A stretch of DNA of 64,000 nt from Desulfobulbaceae bacterium (GTDB lineage: Bacteria; Desulfobacterota; Desulfobulbia; Desulfobulbales; Desulfocapsaceae), in contig JAAELB010000881.1 of assembly GCA_024227155.1 (NCBI GenBank), positions 28,357 through 92,356 on the forward strand. Direction: 5' to 3'. The position numbers were made by a program, and so were the translations under genes. The notes below the pieces were generated by a model that had not been told where the DNA came from, ran no database searches, and saw only the letters and a program-made list of their open reading frames with translations. Position 1 is the first letter of the stretch. Every line of letters begins with the position of its first letter. Positions 27,801-36,573 of the stretch are shown here, in pieces.

Positions 27801-28900
27801 TGTTTATAGATATTACCTCCGGTGGTAGTTATCAGCCAGATTATGCCGCGCCGATCTTCATACATATATTTTGCATCACTGGTGGGCAACTTTCTGTGAT
27901 TCTCATCGGTGTAGCTATAGACTTTAGATTGAAGAGTTATTGGGTTCAGGACTGTGATGCTACCTTTACTATAATGAAATATCCAAAATCTTCCTGACCT
28001 GTCTCTGGTTATCGAGGTGATTTTCTTGTCCGCGAGAAGACCTCCTTTATCGGACTGACTGGTATAATGAACAAATGACTCAGATAGAATGTCAAACTTA
28101 TTCAATCCATTTTCCGTGCCGATCCAGATATCACCGTTTGTGTCTTCGGCAATAGCATTGACTTCATTACTACTGAGGCTGGCAGGAGAATTGGGATTAT
28201 GCATGAATCGGCTGAATGTGGTTCTGTTCTTGTTGAGGCGATTGAGCCCATTTTGAGTTCCCACCCAGATAGTCCCCGCCGAGTCTTCAAATATGGCTCT
28301 AACCTCATTGTTTGATATACTGTTCACCATATCTGGATCATGAAGAAAACGTGTGAACACTCCAGATTCTGGATCAAGTCGGTTGAGTCCATTTTGGGTT
28401 GCAACCCATAGATATCCATCCCTGTCCTCGATCAGAGACTGGAACTGATTGATCATACCGATTGCATCATGACTTATGGAGTTGGACTCCACAGGGTTGT
28501 GTTTGAATTGGACAAATGTGTTGTTGTCTTTACTGTACTTATTGAGTCCACTCCTCGTCCCAATCCATATCTGTCCTTTTCTATCTTCAATGATAGCAGT
28601 TACTGTATTGTTAGAAAGCCCTGAACGGCCTCTCATATATATTGTTGAATCAAGCCCATTCCATTTTATCAGTCCTGCTTGACCTCCGATCCAGAAAAAA
28701 CCATCCTGATCCTCAATAAAACCGGCACCAATTGCACTGTTGTATCCGATGTCAACTTTTTCGAAACTGTAATCCTCTCCTGCAACGACAGAGCAACAGG
28801 AGAGGATTGTCAGCAATGCAGGAAAGATTCCTGCAGAAATTAAGACTATGAGACCTTTAAGACTGAAGAGGATAGACGGAAGCTTTTGGTATGTTATCAT
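24830..28900 (-). CDS. Giant propeller hybrid sensor kinase (Reg_prop/Y_Y_Y/PAS/HisKA/HATPase/REC)
   Basis: A 1356-residue sensor. A signal-anchor helix (about 14-38) leads to some fourteen two-component-propeller repeats (recurring EDRxGxIWIGT / GLNRL units, about 50-690), then a Y_Y_Y domain (NRYRYKLEGWENDWF), a membrane helix near 810, a PAS domain with PAC (DLRYRTDMEGKIVFVS...), a histidine kinase core with H in GGIAHDFNNIL and a GTGMGLAIV G-box, and a C-terminal receiver with phospho-acceptor Asp in LVITDQTMPG. The layout resembles the hybrid two-component systems of Bacteroidetes but lacks the AraC output domain. Large propellers usually sense ligands in the periplasm. The MFS gene follows immediately, suggesting linked function. 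Confidence 0.88.
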   Translation of the reverse strand: MITYQKLPSILFSLKGLIVLISAGIFPALLTILSCCSVVAGEDYSFEKVDIGYNSAIGAGFIEDQDGFFWIGGQAGLIKWNGLDSTIYMRGRSGLSNNTVTAIIEDRKGQIWIGTRSGLNKYSKDNNTFVQFKHNPVESNSISHDAIGMINQFQSLIEDRDGYLWVATQNGLNRLDPESGVFTRFLHDPDMVNSISNNEVRAIFEDSAGTIWVGTQNGLNRLNKNRTTFSRFMHNPNSPASLSSNEVNAIAEDTNGDIWIGTENGLNKFDILSESFVHYTSQSDKGGLLADKKITSITRDRSGRFWIFHYSKGSITVLNPITLQSKVYSYTDENHRKLPTSDAKYMYEDRRGIIWLITTTGGNIYKHDVQSRKFITYKYEAGSPHGLKGTSILPIYEDSNGVIWLGTDKNKLNKFDKTSGQFTYIPIEGHHPYAFLEDDRGTFWIGETTGKLSIFDRKNETYSKSYSRISSSFITSIIQDSQDAAILWLTTHKDGLVRFNSQTEEIRYFKNDANNPASLSNNSVWAIWQDGNTLWLGTWGGGLNRFNKEQETFKVYSHNPEKPDTISSNASCNLLITSSGDLYISTLGGGLNKFNRTNNSFEHYSTLNGTFPSDNLEGLLEDNKGNIWVASSTEEIIKFNPTTLDYKVYGPGDGIEIGGPWFVANHKTRDGQMWFGGPRGVTAFYPELIMNNDFIPPVYITSITQGGEVVVTDKAVEKVSQINISWKKPFFEFGVAALNYTRPEHNRYRYKLEGWENDWFSAGTLRNGRYSNLKGGVYTLRVAGSNNDGIWCQPKQEAILTIVVSSPFWRATWFLLLLTAGIILFTGCVIIYLVRLRSEITARRKNEHALLESELKYRNLIENAPDLRYRTDMEGKIVFVSASIQKLSGYSQEEAIGMRMADEIYVNPEEMDVFLSLLNDKGHVENFEAQLKKKDGSTWWASTSAHFFKDLHGSVLGVEGVTRDMTERKSLQERLQQAQKMEAIGTLAGGIAHDFNNILSVVIGYAEMARDDSPTGSVVAKDLEQVLEASSRAKELVKQILSFSRQSDAKCLSFVPASLVKETLKMLRPTLPSTIEIIQEIEPQTKPIFADPTQINQILMNLCTNAYHAMEKRGGTLRVSLKEAQLNKEDLRFETTIEAGTFIQLSVRDSGTGIPAEVAEKIYDPFFTTKRVGKGTGMGLAIVHGIVRSCGGFISLDNRKGEGATFHVFLPVYENNAHTDNRTAAADKVPTGHEKILFIDDEEILTKMGKDMLTRLGYNVTVRNDSFDALKTFQQQPDQFDLVITDQTMPGMTGADLSRRMLQIRPDIPIILCTGYSTIISEKEAKTIGIKEFALKPLAKKDIAVLIRNVFDNNQS

Positions 28901-29105
28901 TTTTTCCTGTTCAACTTTTAAAATGTTTCAGGCTAACGCTCAACATATCTGTTCTTTTGAAAGGTCGATTGTCCTGTATTATACCATTAATAATTCTTTG
29001 CATCGAGTTCTCCTGGGACACTTATTGGATGACTGGGCGACAGACTGGCAACTGCGACTACACCTCTTTTTTATGTTCTTCATTGAACTCTTGTGATTAA
29101 TCTAA
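28901..29105. other. Upstream region of the propeller kinase gene
   Basis: No convincing gene is seen; short open frames here lack ribosome sites and protein-like composition. It should hold the promoter of the minus-strand kinase-MFS pair (ribosome site AGGA lies just before ATG 28900) and runs into a palindromic repeat at 29106. Confidence 0.4.
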
Positions 29106-29218
29106 CACCCCACAAGGGGGTATAAGTGCCTTGTGGGTAAAAGTAACTTCACGATTTCATAAAGAGTTCCTGAGTTTCTTGTTTTTTATGACAGAAGTTC
29201 AGGAGTAAGGCACTAATC
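29106..29218. repeat. Palindromic intergenic repeat, family B copy 2
   Basis: Starts CACCCCACAAGG and ends AAGGCACTAATC, as at 7763-7873. The two share the outer arms AGTGCCTT/AAGGCACT and an inner stem (TTCCTGA/TCAGGA) around a conserved TTGTTTTTTATGACA-like loop. The middle has drifted more than the arms, as expected if the fold is kept. Confidence 0.65.
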
Positions 29219-29485
29219 ATAGATGGAAAATCATGAAATGGATTTTGGTGAGAGCTTCAGTCTCATCTCAGGTTCGAAGATGTCTAGAGATAAGCTCTTC
29301 TCAATACAATTGTAAAGTAAAATTGCACTACAAACTTTCCAGGATGAATGGTAAGGGGAAATATGAAAATTGTGGTGTGGTGTCAGATTGTTATGTCGTG
29401 GCAGGCGTTCGGTTTTTCAAGAACCAGAGGTCGTTAAAACTATTACTCAGAGAATAGTTGTCGGCACTTCTCTCTCTATTATCTC
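29219..29485. other. Gene-free stretch downstream of the frameshifted kinase
   Basis: No gene, known RNA or strong terminator is seen. A short AACTATT/AATAGTT stem followed by TTT on the minus strand (about 29434-29460) could end the kinase transcript weakly. Confidence 0.3.
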
Positions 29486-31545
29486 CTATGTGTGATTACT
29501 ATCCAGGATTTTGCGAATTAAAATTGCAATATCATTTTTTGAAACCGGCTTTGTTACAAATTCTCGTATTCCAATAGCTTTAGCCTTTTTTTCATTCATG
29601 ATGGTTGAATAGCCGGTACAAAGGATAATGGGAATATCAGCTTGAATCTGTAAAAGTGTTTTGGCGAGTTCACTTCCTGTCATGTTAGGCATGGTTTGGT
29701 CTGTGATGACAAGGTCAAATTGATTTGCGTGGTTCTGAAACGTTTCCAAAGCATCAAGACTGCTTGTTTTCGCGGTGACTTGGTAGCCAAGCTTTTCAAG
29801 CATTTTTTTAATCATATTGGCAATGATTTCTTCGTCATCAACAAAAAGAATTCTTTCTGTTCCGGTAAGAAGTTTCTCATCTGTACAGATTGCCAGTAGG
29901 GGGTCACTCTTAATAATCGGCAGAAAAATATCAAAAACTGTTCCTTTGTCAGGTTTACTGTCCAGGGAGATAAATCCTCCGTAGCTGAGAACTATGCTAT
30001 GGACAATTGAAAGTCCCATGCCGGTACCTTTGCCTGTTTCTTTGGTGGTGAAATAGGGGGCAAATATTTTCTCCATAGTTTCCTTATCCATACCATGGCC
30101 GGTATCACGTATCGTTATCTGGGCAAAGACGCCACTTTCGATATTTTGATTGCATAAGATGTCTTCATTACTGAGAAGTGTCTCTTTCAGGGATATATCC
30201 AAAGTACCACCACTATTTTCCATTGCATGATAACCATTAGTACAGATATTCAATAGTATTTGCAGGAGTTGTGTCTGGTCGGCTAAAATAGAACCAGTGG
30301 GCTGACAATCCCCCTGTTTGATGAGGATTGTGGATGGCAGGGATGGGCGAAGCATCTTAATTGCTTCCCTAATAATTCTTTTTGGCTGCAGGGGGATGCG
30401 TTTCGTGTCTGATTGACGGCTGAAAGCAAGTATCTGTTTGACAAGTTCTTTTGCCCTGTGTCCGGCTTTTATTACCTCACCTAAATCCTCTTGAATAGCT
30501 GGTGTCTGTTTATTCTGATAAAGCGCCATTTCAGTGTAACCAAGGATAGCTGTGAGGATATTGTTGAAATCATGGGCAATACCTCCGGCTAAGGTGCCAA
30601 TTGACATGACTTTTTGCGATTGATACAGTTGTTGTTTAAGGGAACTCCTCTCCAATTCTGCGCGCTTGAGATCACTGATATCCGTGATTGTTAGCAGTAC
30701 TTTTTTATTTCTTCCCACTGTCAGTAAAACAGTAGAAATGAGAAAATACAGAGTGATTTCTTTGCCATTAATAAAAAAGGTTAAGTCACCTTCTTCTTCT
30801 TGGTGAGGAGTGCCTGTTAGAAAAGTTTTATCAACTCTGGTTCTTATAGGGCAAAGTGTGCAGTCAGGTGTGTGGTTCCACATCCTTTGCCTTCAAATGA
30901 ATGACAACAACGTAGAGCGTCACCGCCTAAGCAGCCAATCAATTCTTCTTCGGTTTTTCCTGAAAAATCTATGCCGCTACGGTTAATTTTATCTATTCTG
31001 CCTTTTGTGTTAACCAGTATTAGAATGTTCGGGGTGCTGTTAAATATGATGTTTAAAGTATCAGCCTGGGTCGCACTGTCAACTTCGCCCTGCTTCAGTC
31101 TGGTGATGTCGGTTTGGGTGCCAACCATTCGAACGGCATGACCTCTTCTGTCACGAGTCACGACTTTTCCCCGTCCCAATATCCACATCCAATCACCATT
31201 TTTAACACGTATTCGATACTCTACTTCGAAGTCATCATTGTGATTATTCAGGCAATCTAAAAATGCCTTAAAGACAGTGGTTTTGTCATCGATGTGAATT
31301 AATTTACTCCAAGCCTTAATATCCAACTGGAACTGATTTGAATTAAGGCCGAGTAAAGATGACCAGTTGGGGCTCAGATATACGTCATTAGTCTCTACAT
31401 TCCAGTCCCAAATACCGTCCTGAGTTGCTTCCATGGCGAGCTTGAATCTTTCCTCACTCTGACGTAATGCCTTTTCCGCAGAATCGAGTCTATCTTTGAT
31501 TTCCAGGTCACTGACTTCTGATTTGCAGTGGGAATCGTTTTTCAT
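29486..31545 (-). pseudogene. Hybrid PAS-PAS histidine kinase with receiver, split by a frameshift
   Basis: Two overlapping frames make one protein. The upstream frame (31545-30844) carries two PAS domains, the first with WDWNVETNDVYLSPNW and a PAC ending RMVGTQTDITRL. The downstream frame (30883-29486) continues with the cysteine-rich end of PAS 2 (DCTLCPIRT), then HisKA (GGIAHDFNNIL), HATPase (GKGTGMGLSIV) and a receiver (LVITDQTMPN). The frames join in a CA dinucleotide run at about 30867-30873; removing one CA unit restores a continuous reading GCGTTPDCTLCP. It is therefore a recent -1/+2 type lesion, a slippage-prone switch, or a sequencing error. It resembles the C-terminal half of the propeller kinase next door. 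Confidence 0.8.
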
Positions 31546-31696
31546 GAGTATTCCCTGTTTCGCAGGTGCCCATAATTTCGAGGAGATTGGTGTGTTATTT
31601 TGGGTTCGCTTGTATGGAGTTGAACACTACTCCACTCCAGATAGACATGAAGAAAAGTCTAACTGGAGTTTGCAGACGACATAGTTGCTTGAAAAC

Positions 31697-33685
31697 TTAA
31701 GCGACCTTGAATCTCCCCACCAAAGTGTTGAGTTGCTCAGCCAATTTGGAAAGATCATTGGCACTTTCATTCACGTTCTGACTGCTGTTATTTATTTCAG
31801 CGGACCCTTCACTTATTTGATTGATATCCCGGTTGACATCTTGTATTGCGATTGAACTCTGAGCCACATTTTCGTTTACTTCTCCAATGCCAGAAGCAGC
31901 CTGAGCTACATTTTCTGAAATTTCCGATGTCGCTGCAGATTGCTCTTCAACAGCAGTTGCGATAGTTGAAATAACATCATTAATTTCATTAATAACACCA
32001 GAAATTGTTTGAATGTCTTCGATGGTGGAATTTGTTGTACCCTGCATTTCATCTATCTGATTCTTAATATCCACAGTAGCTTCCGCTGTTTGCTTGGCAA
32101 GCTCTTTGATTTCGTTTGCAACGACAGCAAATCCTTTACCTGCTTCACCCGCTCTTGCCGCTTCAATTGTAGCGTTAAGTGCTAGTAAATTCGTTTGTTC
32201 TGAGATTTCTGTTATGGCCTCGGTGACTTTGCCGATCTTCCCGGCAGCCTTGCCAAGATCATTCATTTTGTGGGAAGTCTGTTCTGATTGTATCACTGCA
32301 CCTTCTGAAATAGACTTGGCCCGCGCTGCATTTTGGGCGATTTCGTTGACGGTTGCAGACATTTCCTCAGCTGCTGTAGCTACCATGCCAACATTACTTG
32401 CTGACTGTTCCATTGCAGCTGAAACAGAACTCATGTTGACACTCATTTGCTCAGAGGCAGATGCCACACTGTTTGAACGATCTGATGCGGTTTCTGAGGT
32501 AGATGAAAGTTGTGTCGATATAGCTGCCAGCTCAGTTGAGGAAGAAGATAATGTATTCACTCCGGTAATAATCTCTTTAATCATTGAACCGAGTTCTGTT
32601 ACGGTTTTACTTAAAGAGCTAGACATTTTGCCAACTTCATCCTGCTGGTCGACCTTCAAAGTGTTTGTGAAATCCCCCTTTCCGACTGTTTCGACAAAAT
32701 CAACAACTTTCTGCACGGGACCGGTTATTGAGCGAGTGAGCACAATACCAAATATAATGCCGACAACAATGGCGATGGCTGAAATAATCAGAGTGAACCT
32801 GATGGCACTTTCACTTTTAGCCTGAACAATTGGTCCAAGAATGTCCTGTTCACCTTTTACTGAAAGCTTTACATCTTCAACAGCGGCAGCAACCTGTGGG
32901 CCGATCTTATCGAGTGTATTGGCAATAATATTATTGCGTTCCTGAATAATTTTATCAAGGTCAGTGAAAGCATCTATGTATATTTGTGCTTCTTCTTTAA
33001 CCTTGTCATTGAGAGCACGACGGGTTGGGTTTTGAAGCATTTTGTCGAGGATACTAACTCTTTCGAACACACTAACGTATTCCGCTTTCACCCTGTCAAA
33101 ATCTGCAGGTGCGTTAGTTCCAAGATATTTCTGGCCATAGAGCCTGCCCAGCAACATATGTCGGAGAACAATACCTGCTTCATAAGCGGCATCGGCATCA
33201 CTATCATCCTTTGCGGTTTGCATGATTTTAGTTAAGGCTTTTTCCATGCTGGGTCCGTACCCTCGGAGCCTCTCATTAACTATCATGTTACGTTGCACCC
33301 GGATTTCCTTTACTCTTTCAAAGGCTTTTTCATACTCATTCATTCTCTCGTTTACAAAATCAATCTTCTTTGCTCTCTCCGGGTTGTTGATTTCTTTCTG
33401 AGCTTCTTCAATAAAAGTATTCATTTTCTCTACATACTCATCAAACTGCCGAATATCTTTAGCACTGCCGGTTGCGTTAAAGTCTTTGACATTCATTCGA
33501 ACCATCAGCATGTTGGCCTGCAGTCGACCGCTTAAGTTGGTATCCCTTGCGAGCCCTCGATAATCAACAAAACCGTCTGTCACCCCACTTATTCCACGCC
33601 ATGAGATAATTGATACAGCAGCAAGAAGTAGTATTACGACTCCGAATCCCATACCAATTTTTGCTGCAAGACTTAAATTTTTCAT
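31697..33685 (-). CDS. Methyl-accepting chemotaxis protein with HBM-type sensor
   Basis: A 662-residue transmembrane chemoreceptor. An N-terminal helix (about 7-29), a ~250-residue all-helical periplasmic domain with the helical bimodular (HBM) pattern ([14 protein letters not shown]..., later [19 protein letters not shown]), a second membrane helix near 295-315, HAMP, and the cytoplasmic signalling hairpin with [26 protein letters not shown] receptors such as McpS bind organic acids and similar metabolites; the ligand here is unknown. Ribosome site TGGAG precedes ATG. No C-terminal CheR-binding pentapeptide is seen. Confidence 0.9.
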   Translation of the reverse strand: MKNLSLAAKIGMGFGVVILLLAAVSIISWRGISGVTDGFVDYRGLARDTNLSGRLQANMLMVRMNVKDFNATGSAKDIRQFDEYVEKMNTFIEEAQKEINNPERAKKIDFVNERMNEYEKAFERVKEIRVQRNMIVNERLRGYGPSMEKALTKIMQTAKDDSDADAAYEAGIVLRHMLLGRLYGQKYLGTNAPADFDRVKAEYVSVFERVSILDKMLQNPTRRALNDKVKEEAQIYIDAFTDLDKIIQERNNIIANTLDKIGPQVAAAVEDVKLSVKGEQDILGPIVQAKSESAIRFTLIISAIAIVVGIIFGIVLTRSITGPVQKVVDFVETVGKGDFTNTLKVDQQDEVGKMSSSLSKTVTELGSMIKEIITGVNTLSSSSTELAAISTQLSSTSETASDRSNSVASASEQMSVNMSSVSAAMEQSASNVGMVATAAEEMSATVNEIAQNAARAKSISEGAVIQSEQTSHKMNDLGKAAGKIGKVTEAITEISEQTNLLALNATIEAARAGEAGKGFAVVANEIKELAKQTAEATVDIKNQIDEMQGTTNSTIEDIQTISGVINEINDVISTIATAVEEQSAATSEISENVAQAASGIGEVNENVAQSSIAIQDVNRDINQISEGSAEINNSSQNVNESANDLSKLAEQLNTLVGRFKVA

Positions 33686-34148
33686 TGTTACTCCAGTTAA
33701 GATGAATAGTTCCGTATATTAATATGCTTTTGCATGAAACATGCCTTATTGTCGTAGTGGCGAAAAATATTCAAAAAACAATACGTTAAGAGCTGATTTG
33801 TAGACGGATATACGATGATGATTTTCGCGATACTATTTGATTTAAGGAAGAGTCTAATTTTGTAGACATGGAAAAAGCAGTGAACCACCAAAGTCGTTCG
33901 TGAATTTATGATTCACTTCTATAAACACCTGAAAATCTGTGTTATTAACCTTGTTGGCTTGGAGGGCTGATTGTCTCGCAGGAAGAGAGACTGGAGGTAT
34001 GAAATTCTACTTTGTCAGACTGTCTACTTTATTAGACTTTTCGGCTTTCCACATGTATGAGCCCGTTGATTTAATGCCTTTTCGCCGCTTTGAAATAAGG
34101 CAAAATTATCTCTTGACGACTTCGTTGGAGTGTGCTAGTCAATAATGT
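33686..34148. other. Intergenic region, chemoreceptor to decayed TRAP operon
   Basis: About 460 bp without a supportable gene. A 48-codon frame from ATG about 34000 has a ribosome-site-like GGAGG but no recognisable protein character. A TTGACG at 34113-34118 may be the -35 box of the promoter that once drove the TRAP operon. Confidence 0.35.
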
Positions 34149-34171
34149 GTCTAGTTGTTCTACAACTAGAC
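34149..34171. promoter_or_regulatory. Perfect palindrome, candidate operator for the GntR/FCD repressor
   Basis: Two perfect 10-base arms (GTCTAGTTGT and ACAACTAGAC) flank TCT. The core TTGT-N3-ACAA matches the TNGTNNNACNA sites bound by FadR-subfamily GntR proteins, and such a regulator is encoded at 37796-38482. It lies just upstream of the truncated dctP, so the control site has outlived the genes it served. Confidence 0.6.
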
Positions 34172-34210
34172 ATTGGTTTATGTGCTGTTAGATTTATTTT
34201 ACAAAGGTAA

Positions 34211-35113
34211 GACGCTGTAGGCAAGATGACCAAATCTATGAAGCAGGAAATTGAGGAGAAAACCAATGGTGCGATCAAAATCACTGTTTATCCGGCTAAC
34301 CAACTCGGGGATTGGATGGAGGTGTCTGAGCAAATCATGCGCGGTGCCGTCGATATCGGAATTCTTCCGGTTTCTCCTTCCTACGACGCTAGGCTTCAGG
34401 TAAGAGTTTTACCCTATTCGGTTATGAATTGGACTGAGGCTAGAGAAGCATATCTCGGCGAAGATCCTTACCTGCTCAACATCATGTCTGATGCCATGGA
34501 CGGGATAGGGCTGAAGGCTCTCTCTGTTGTTGCACAAGGCTTTGGCGGTGGCGGATTTGCATCTGTCCCTGAGTTTGACGTTCTTGACCCAAATTCAGAC
34601 AAGCAAGGCTACAAAATGCGTTTCCCACCGGGAAACCAGGCTTGGGAAAGTCTTGTTCTGGCTCTCGGTTTCACTCCTACCCCTGTTCCATGGGGTGAAC
34701 TTTTTATCGCACAGTAGACCAAGCTTGTTGATTGCCAGATTGGTGGTCAATCGTATAACACATGGTCATCCTTCAGGGATGTCACCAAAGTATGGGTTCA
34801 GTACAATACACATTTCCAGAACTCTTTTGCCTACATGAGTAGCAAATCATGGGAGAAGTTAACGCCTGAACAGCGGAAAATCGTACAGGACATAGCAACC
34901 AAATATGGTTCAGAGAGCTTTGTCTCTGCAATGGAGGAAGACCAGCATTACAGTGAAGCTTTGACTGAGGCAGGGATCAAGGTTGTACAGCCGACCGATG
35001 AACAACTTAAAGTCCTCGCAAAAAAGGTACGGGAAACAGTATGGCCCGCCATGGATAAGGTTATCGGCAAAGAAATCATGGATGTTATGAGAGAACACGC
35101 TGGCCTGCTGTAA
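34211..35113 (+). pseudogene. TRAP solute-binding protein gene, 5' truncated and with an internal amber stop
   Basis: The reading frame matches DctP from about the first helix onward (MKQEIEEKTNGAIKITVYPANQLGD), but the signal peptide and first strand are gone: an in-frame TAA lies at 34208-34210. At 34715-34717 a TAG interrupts the frame, where DctP paralogues here have Gln or similar (VQTGVVDG against AQ-stop-TKLVDC). Homology resumes at once in the same frame (TKLVDCQIGG... to 35113), so a single CAG to TAG change is likely. Without a signal peptide the product could not reach the periplasm even with readthrough. Confidence 0.8.
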
Positions 35114-35213
35114 TCATAAAGCATGGATACGACTGCCCTGTTCCGTTCCAGGTACGGTTCAGGGTGAAAATCTGTGAGCCTGGAGTTCACGTTACTGTAA
35201 ACGGAGGATTTGT

Positions 35214-35718
35214 ATGGGAATACAGGGAAACATGCTCTGGATTGGGCTCATCAAAATGCAGCGGTTGATTTTGGTGATTTCAGTATGCATATCTATTACG
35301 GCTGTTTTTGCCGAAGTTATTCTTCGTTATTGTTTTAACAGCTCATTTGTTGGTATCGAAGAACTTGCCGCCTATTGCGCTTTCTGGATGTATTTCATAG
35401 GTGCTTCCTACGGCGCCTACGAGAGAAGTCATATCAAAGCTGAGCTGACCCATCTTATTTTCGGAAATACCATGAATTACGCAAGATGTCGTGCCCTGAC
35501 AAGTTTCATATCTTTTGCTGCGGCTACCTATGTTATTCCCTGGGCCTACGATTATGTTGTGTGGGGTTTTGAGAGGGGAGAACAGTCAAGGTCAACTCTC
35601 CTAGGTTCCACCTACCCCGTTGTCTATTTTCAGATAAGTATACTTATTGGCCTGTGCCTTATGGCCTTCTACTTTTTGATCGAATCCATTCAGTGGGTAC
35701 GTATTATCCGGGAGAATG
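35214..35718 (+). pseudogene. TRAP small permease (DctQ) fused out of frame to a dctM remnant
   Basis: Residues 1-168 are a nearly complete DctQ with four helices and the RYCFNSSFVGIEE motif, with a good ribosome site (GGAGG). After IRENDR the frame runs into dctM DNA in the wrong phase and adds about 57 foreign residues up to 35891. A deletion has therefore removed the last residues of dctQ, the start of dctM and everything between. The DctQ fold might survive, but its partner is broken. Confidence 0.75.
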
Positions 35719-36537
35719 ACAGGAGGTCTGGGGGTGGTGGCAGTCATCGTCTCCTGCGTTTTTGGCGCTATCTCAGGTGCTGCAGCGTCTTCGGTTATAG
35801 CCATCGGCACGATTATGATACCCCAGATGGAAAAACATGGGTATCCACGGGGGTACTCTGCTGCGCTTATCAGTTCCGCGGCGGTGCTTAGCACCATGAT
35901 TCCACCAAGCCTTGCTATGATCATGTACGCATTTGTTACAGGTCAGTCAGTGGCGGCGTGCTTTTTAGCAACCATGGGACCTGCTCTTATGCTTGCTGTC
36001 CTATTTTGTATCATCAATGTATTCATTGTACGCAAGATGCCTTCTATAGAAGTGCCTCCTCAAAGACCGTTTAAGGAGCACGTGACTCTGCTTAAACAAA
36101 AATCCCAAGCTGCTGTTGGGGCCATCCTTATGCCTGTAATGATTTTAGGTGGGATCTATGGCGGCATAATGACTCCAACAGAGGCAGCGGCTTCAGCAGT
36201 AGTTTACTCCATCATACTGGGTTGTTTTGTATACCGTGAAATGAAGCTCGGCAAGACTCTTTTTCTTTTGAGATCTTCAGCTGTTGCGACGGGAACAATG
36301 GTGCTTATGACTTTTTTTGCTGCTATCCTCGGGACAAATCTTGGCATGGGAATGATGACTCCCCCCATGGCGGGTATTTTATATATAGGAGCAAGAACAG
36401 GAAATGTAACAATCGACAAGATGATGAGGCCGGCGCTGATGCTGATTCTCTTTGGTTCAATACCGACAATTCTACTCACCACCTTCTGGGAGCCACTGTC
36501 TATTTATCTTCCAACTTTAGCTGGTTTCATTCACTGA
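35716..36537 (+). pseudogene. TRAP large permease (DctM), two large deletions
   Basis: A 273-residue remnant against 434 in the intact dctM at 5418. It begins at TGGLGVVAVIVS, equivalent to about residue 95 of the intact protein. A second, in-frame loss of about 72 residues joins MVLMTF to FAAILGTNLGMG, removing the helices around the family's NDITAIILIAPLLLP region. Remaining motifs (GAISGAAASSVIAIG, GGIYGGIMTPTEAAASAV) leave no doubt about origin. Two deletions in one gene indicate relaxed selection. Confidence 0.85.
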
Positions 36538-36573
36538 TTTTTTAAAAAATCTCCACACAATGGGAAATTTGTA

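Noticed and set aside
32094-32825. 243-codon open frame antisense to the chemoreceptor signalling domain
   Set aside because: Ala/Ser/Thr-rich product of the mirrored helical heptads of the receptor; typical shadow frame.
33939-34145. Short open frame upstream of the decayed TRAP operon
   Set aside because: Although GGAGG precedes an internal ATG, the translation has no recognisable protein character and the region is a regulatory spacer.
34715-34717. Pyrrolysine or programmed readthrough at the dctP amber codon
   Set aside because: The same gene lacks its signal peptide and its permease partners are deleted, so simple gene decay is the better explanation; no pyl genes are in view. Kept only as a low-weight finding.
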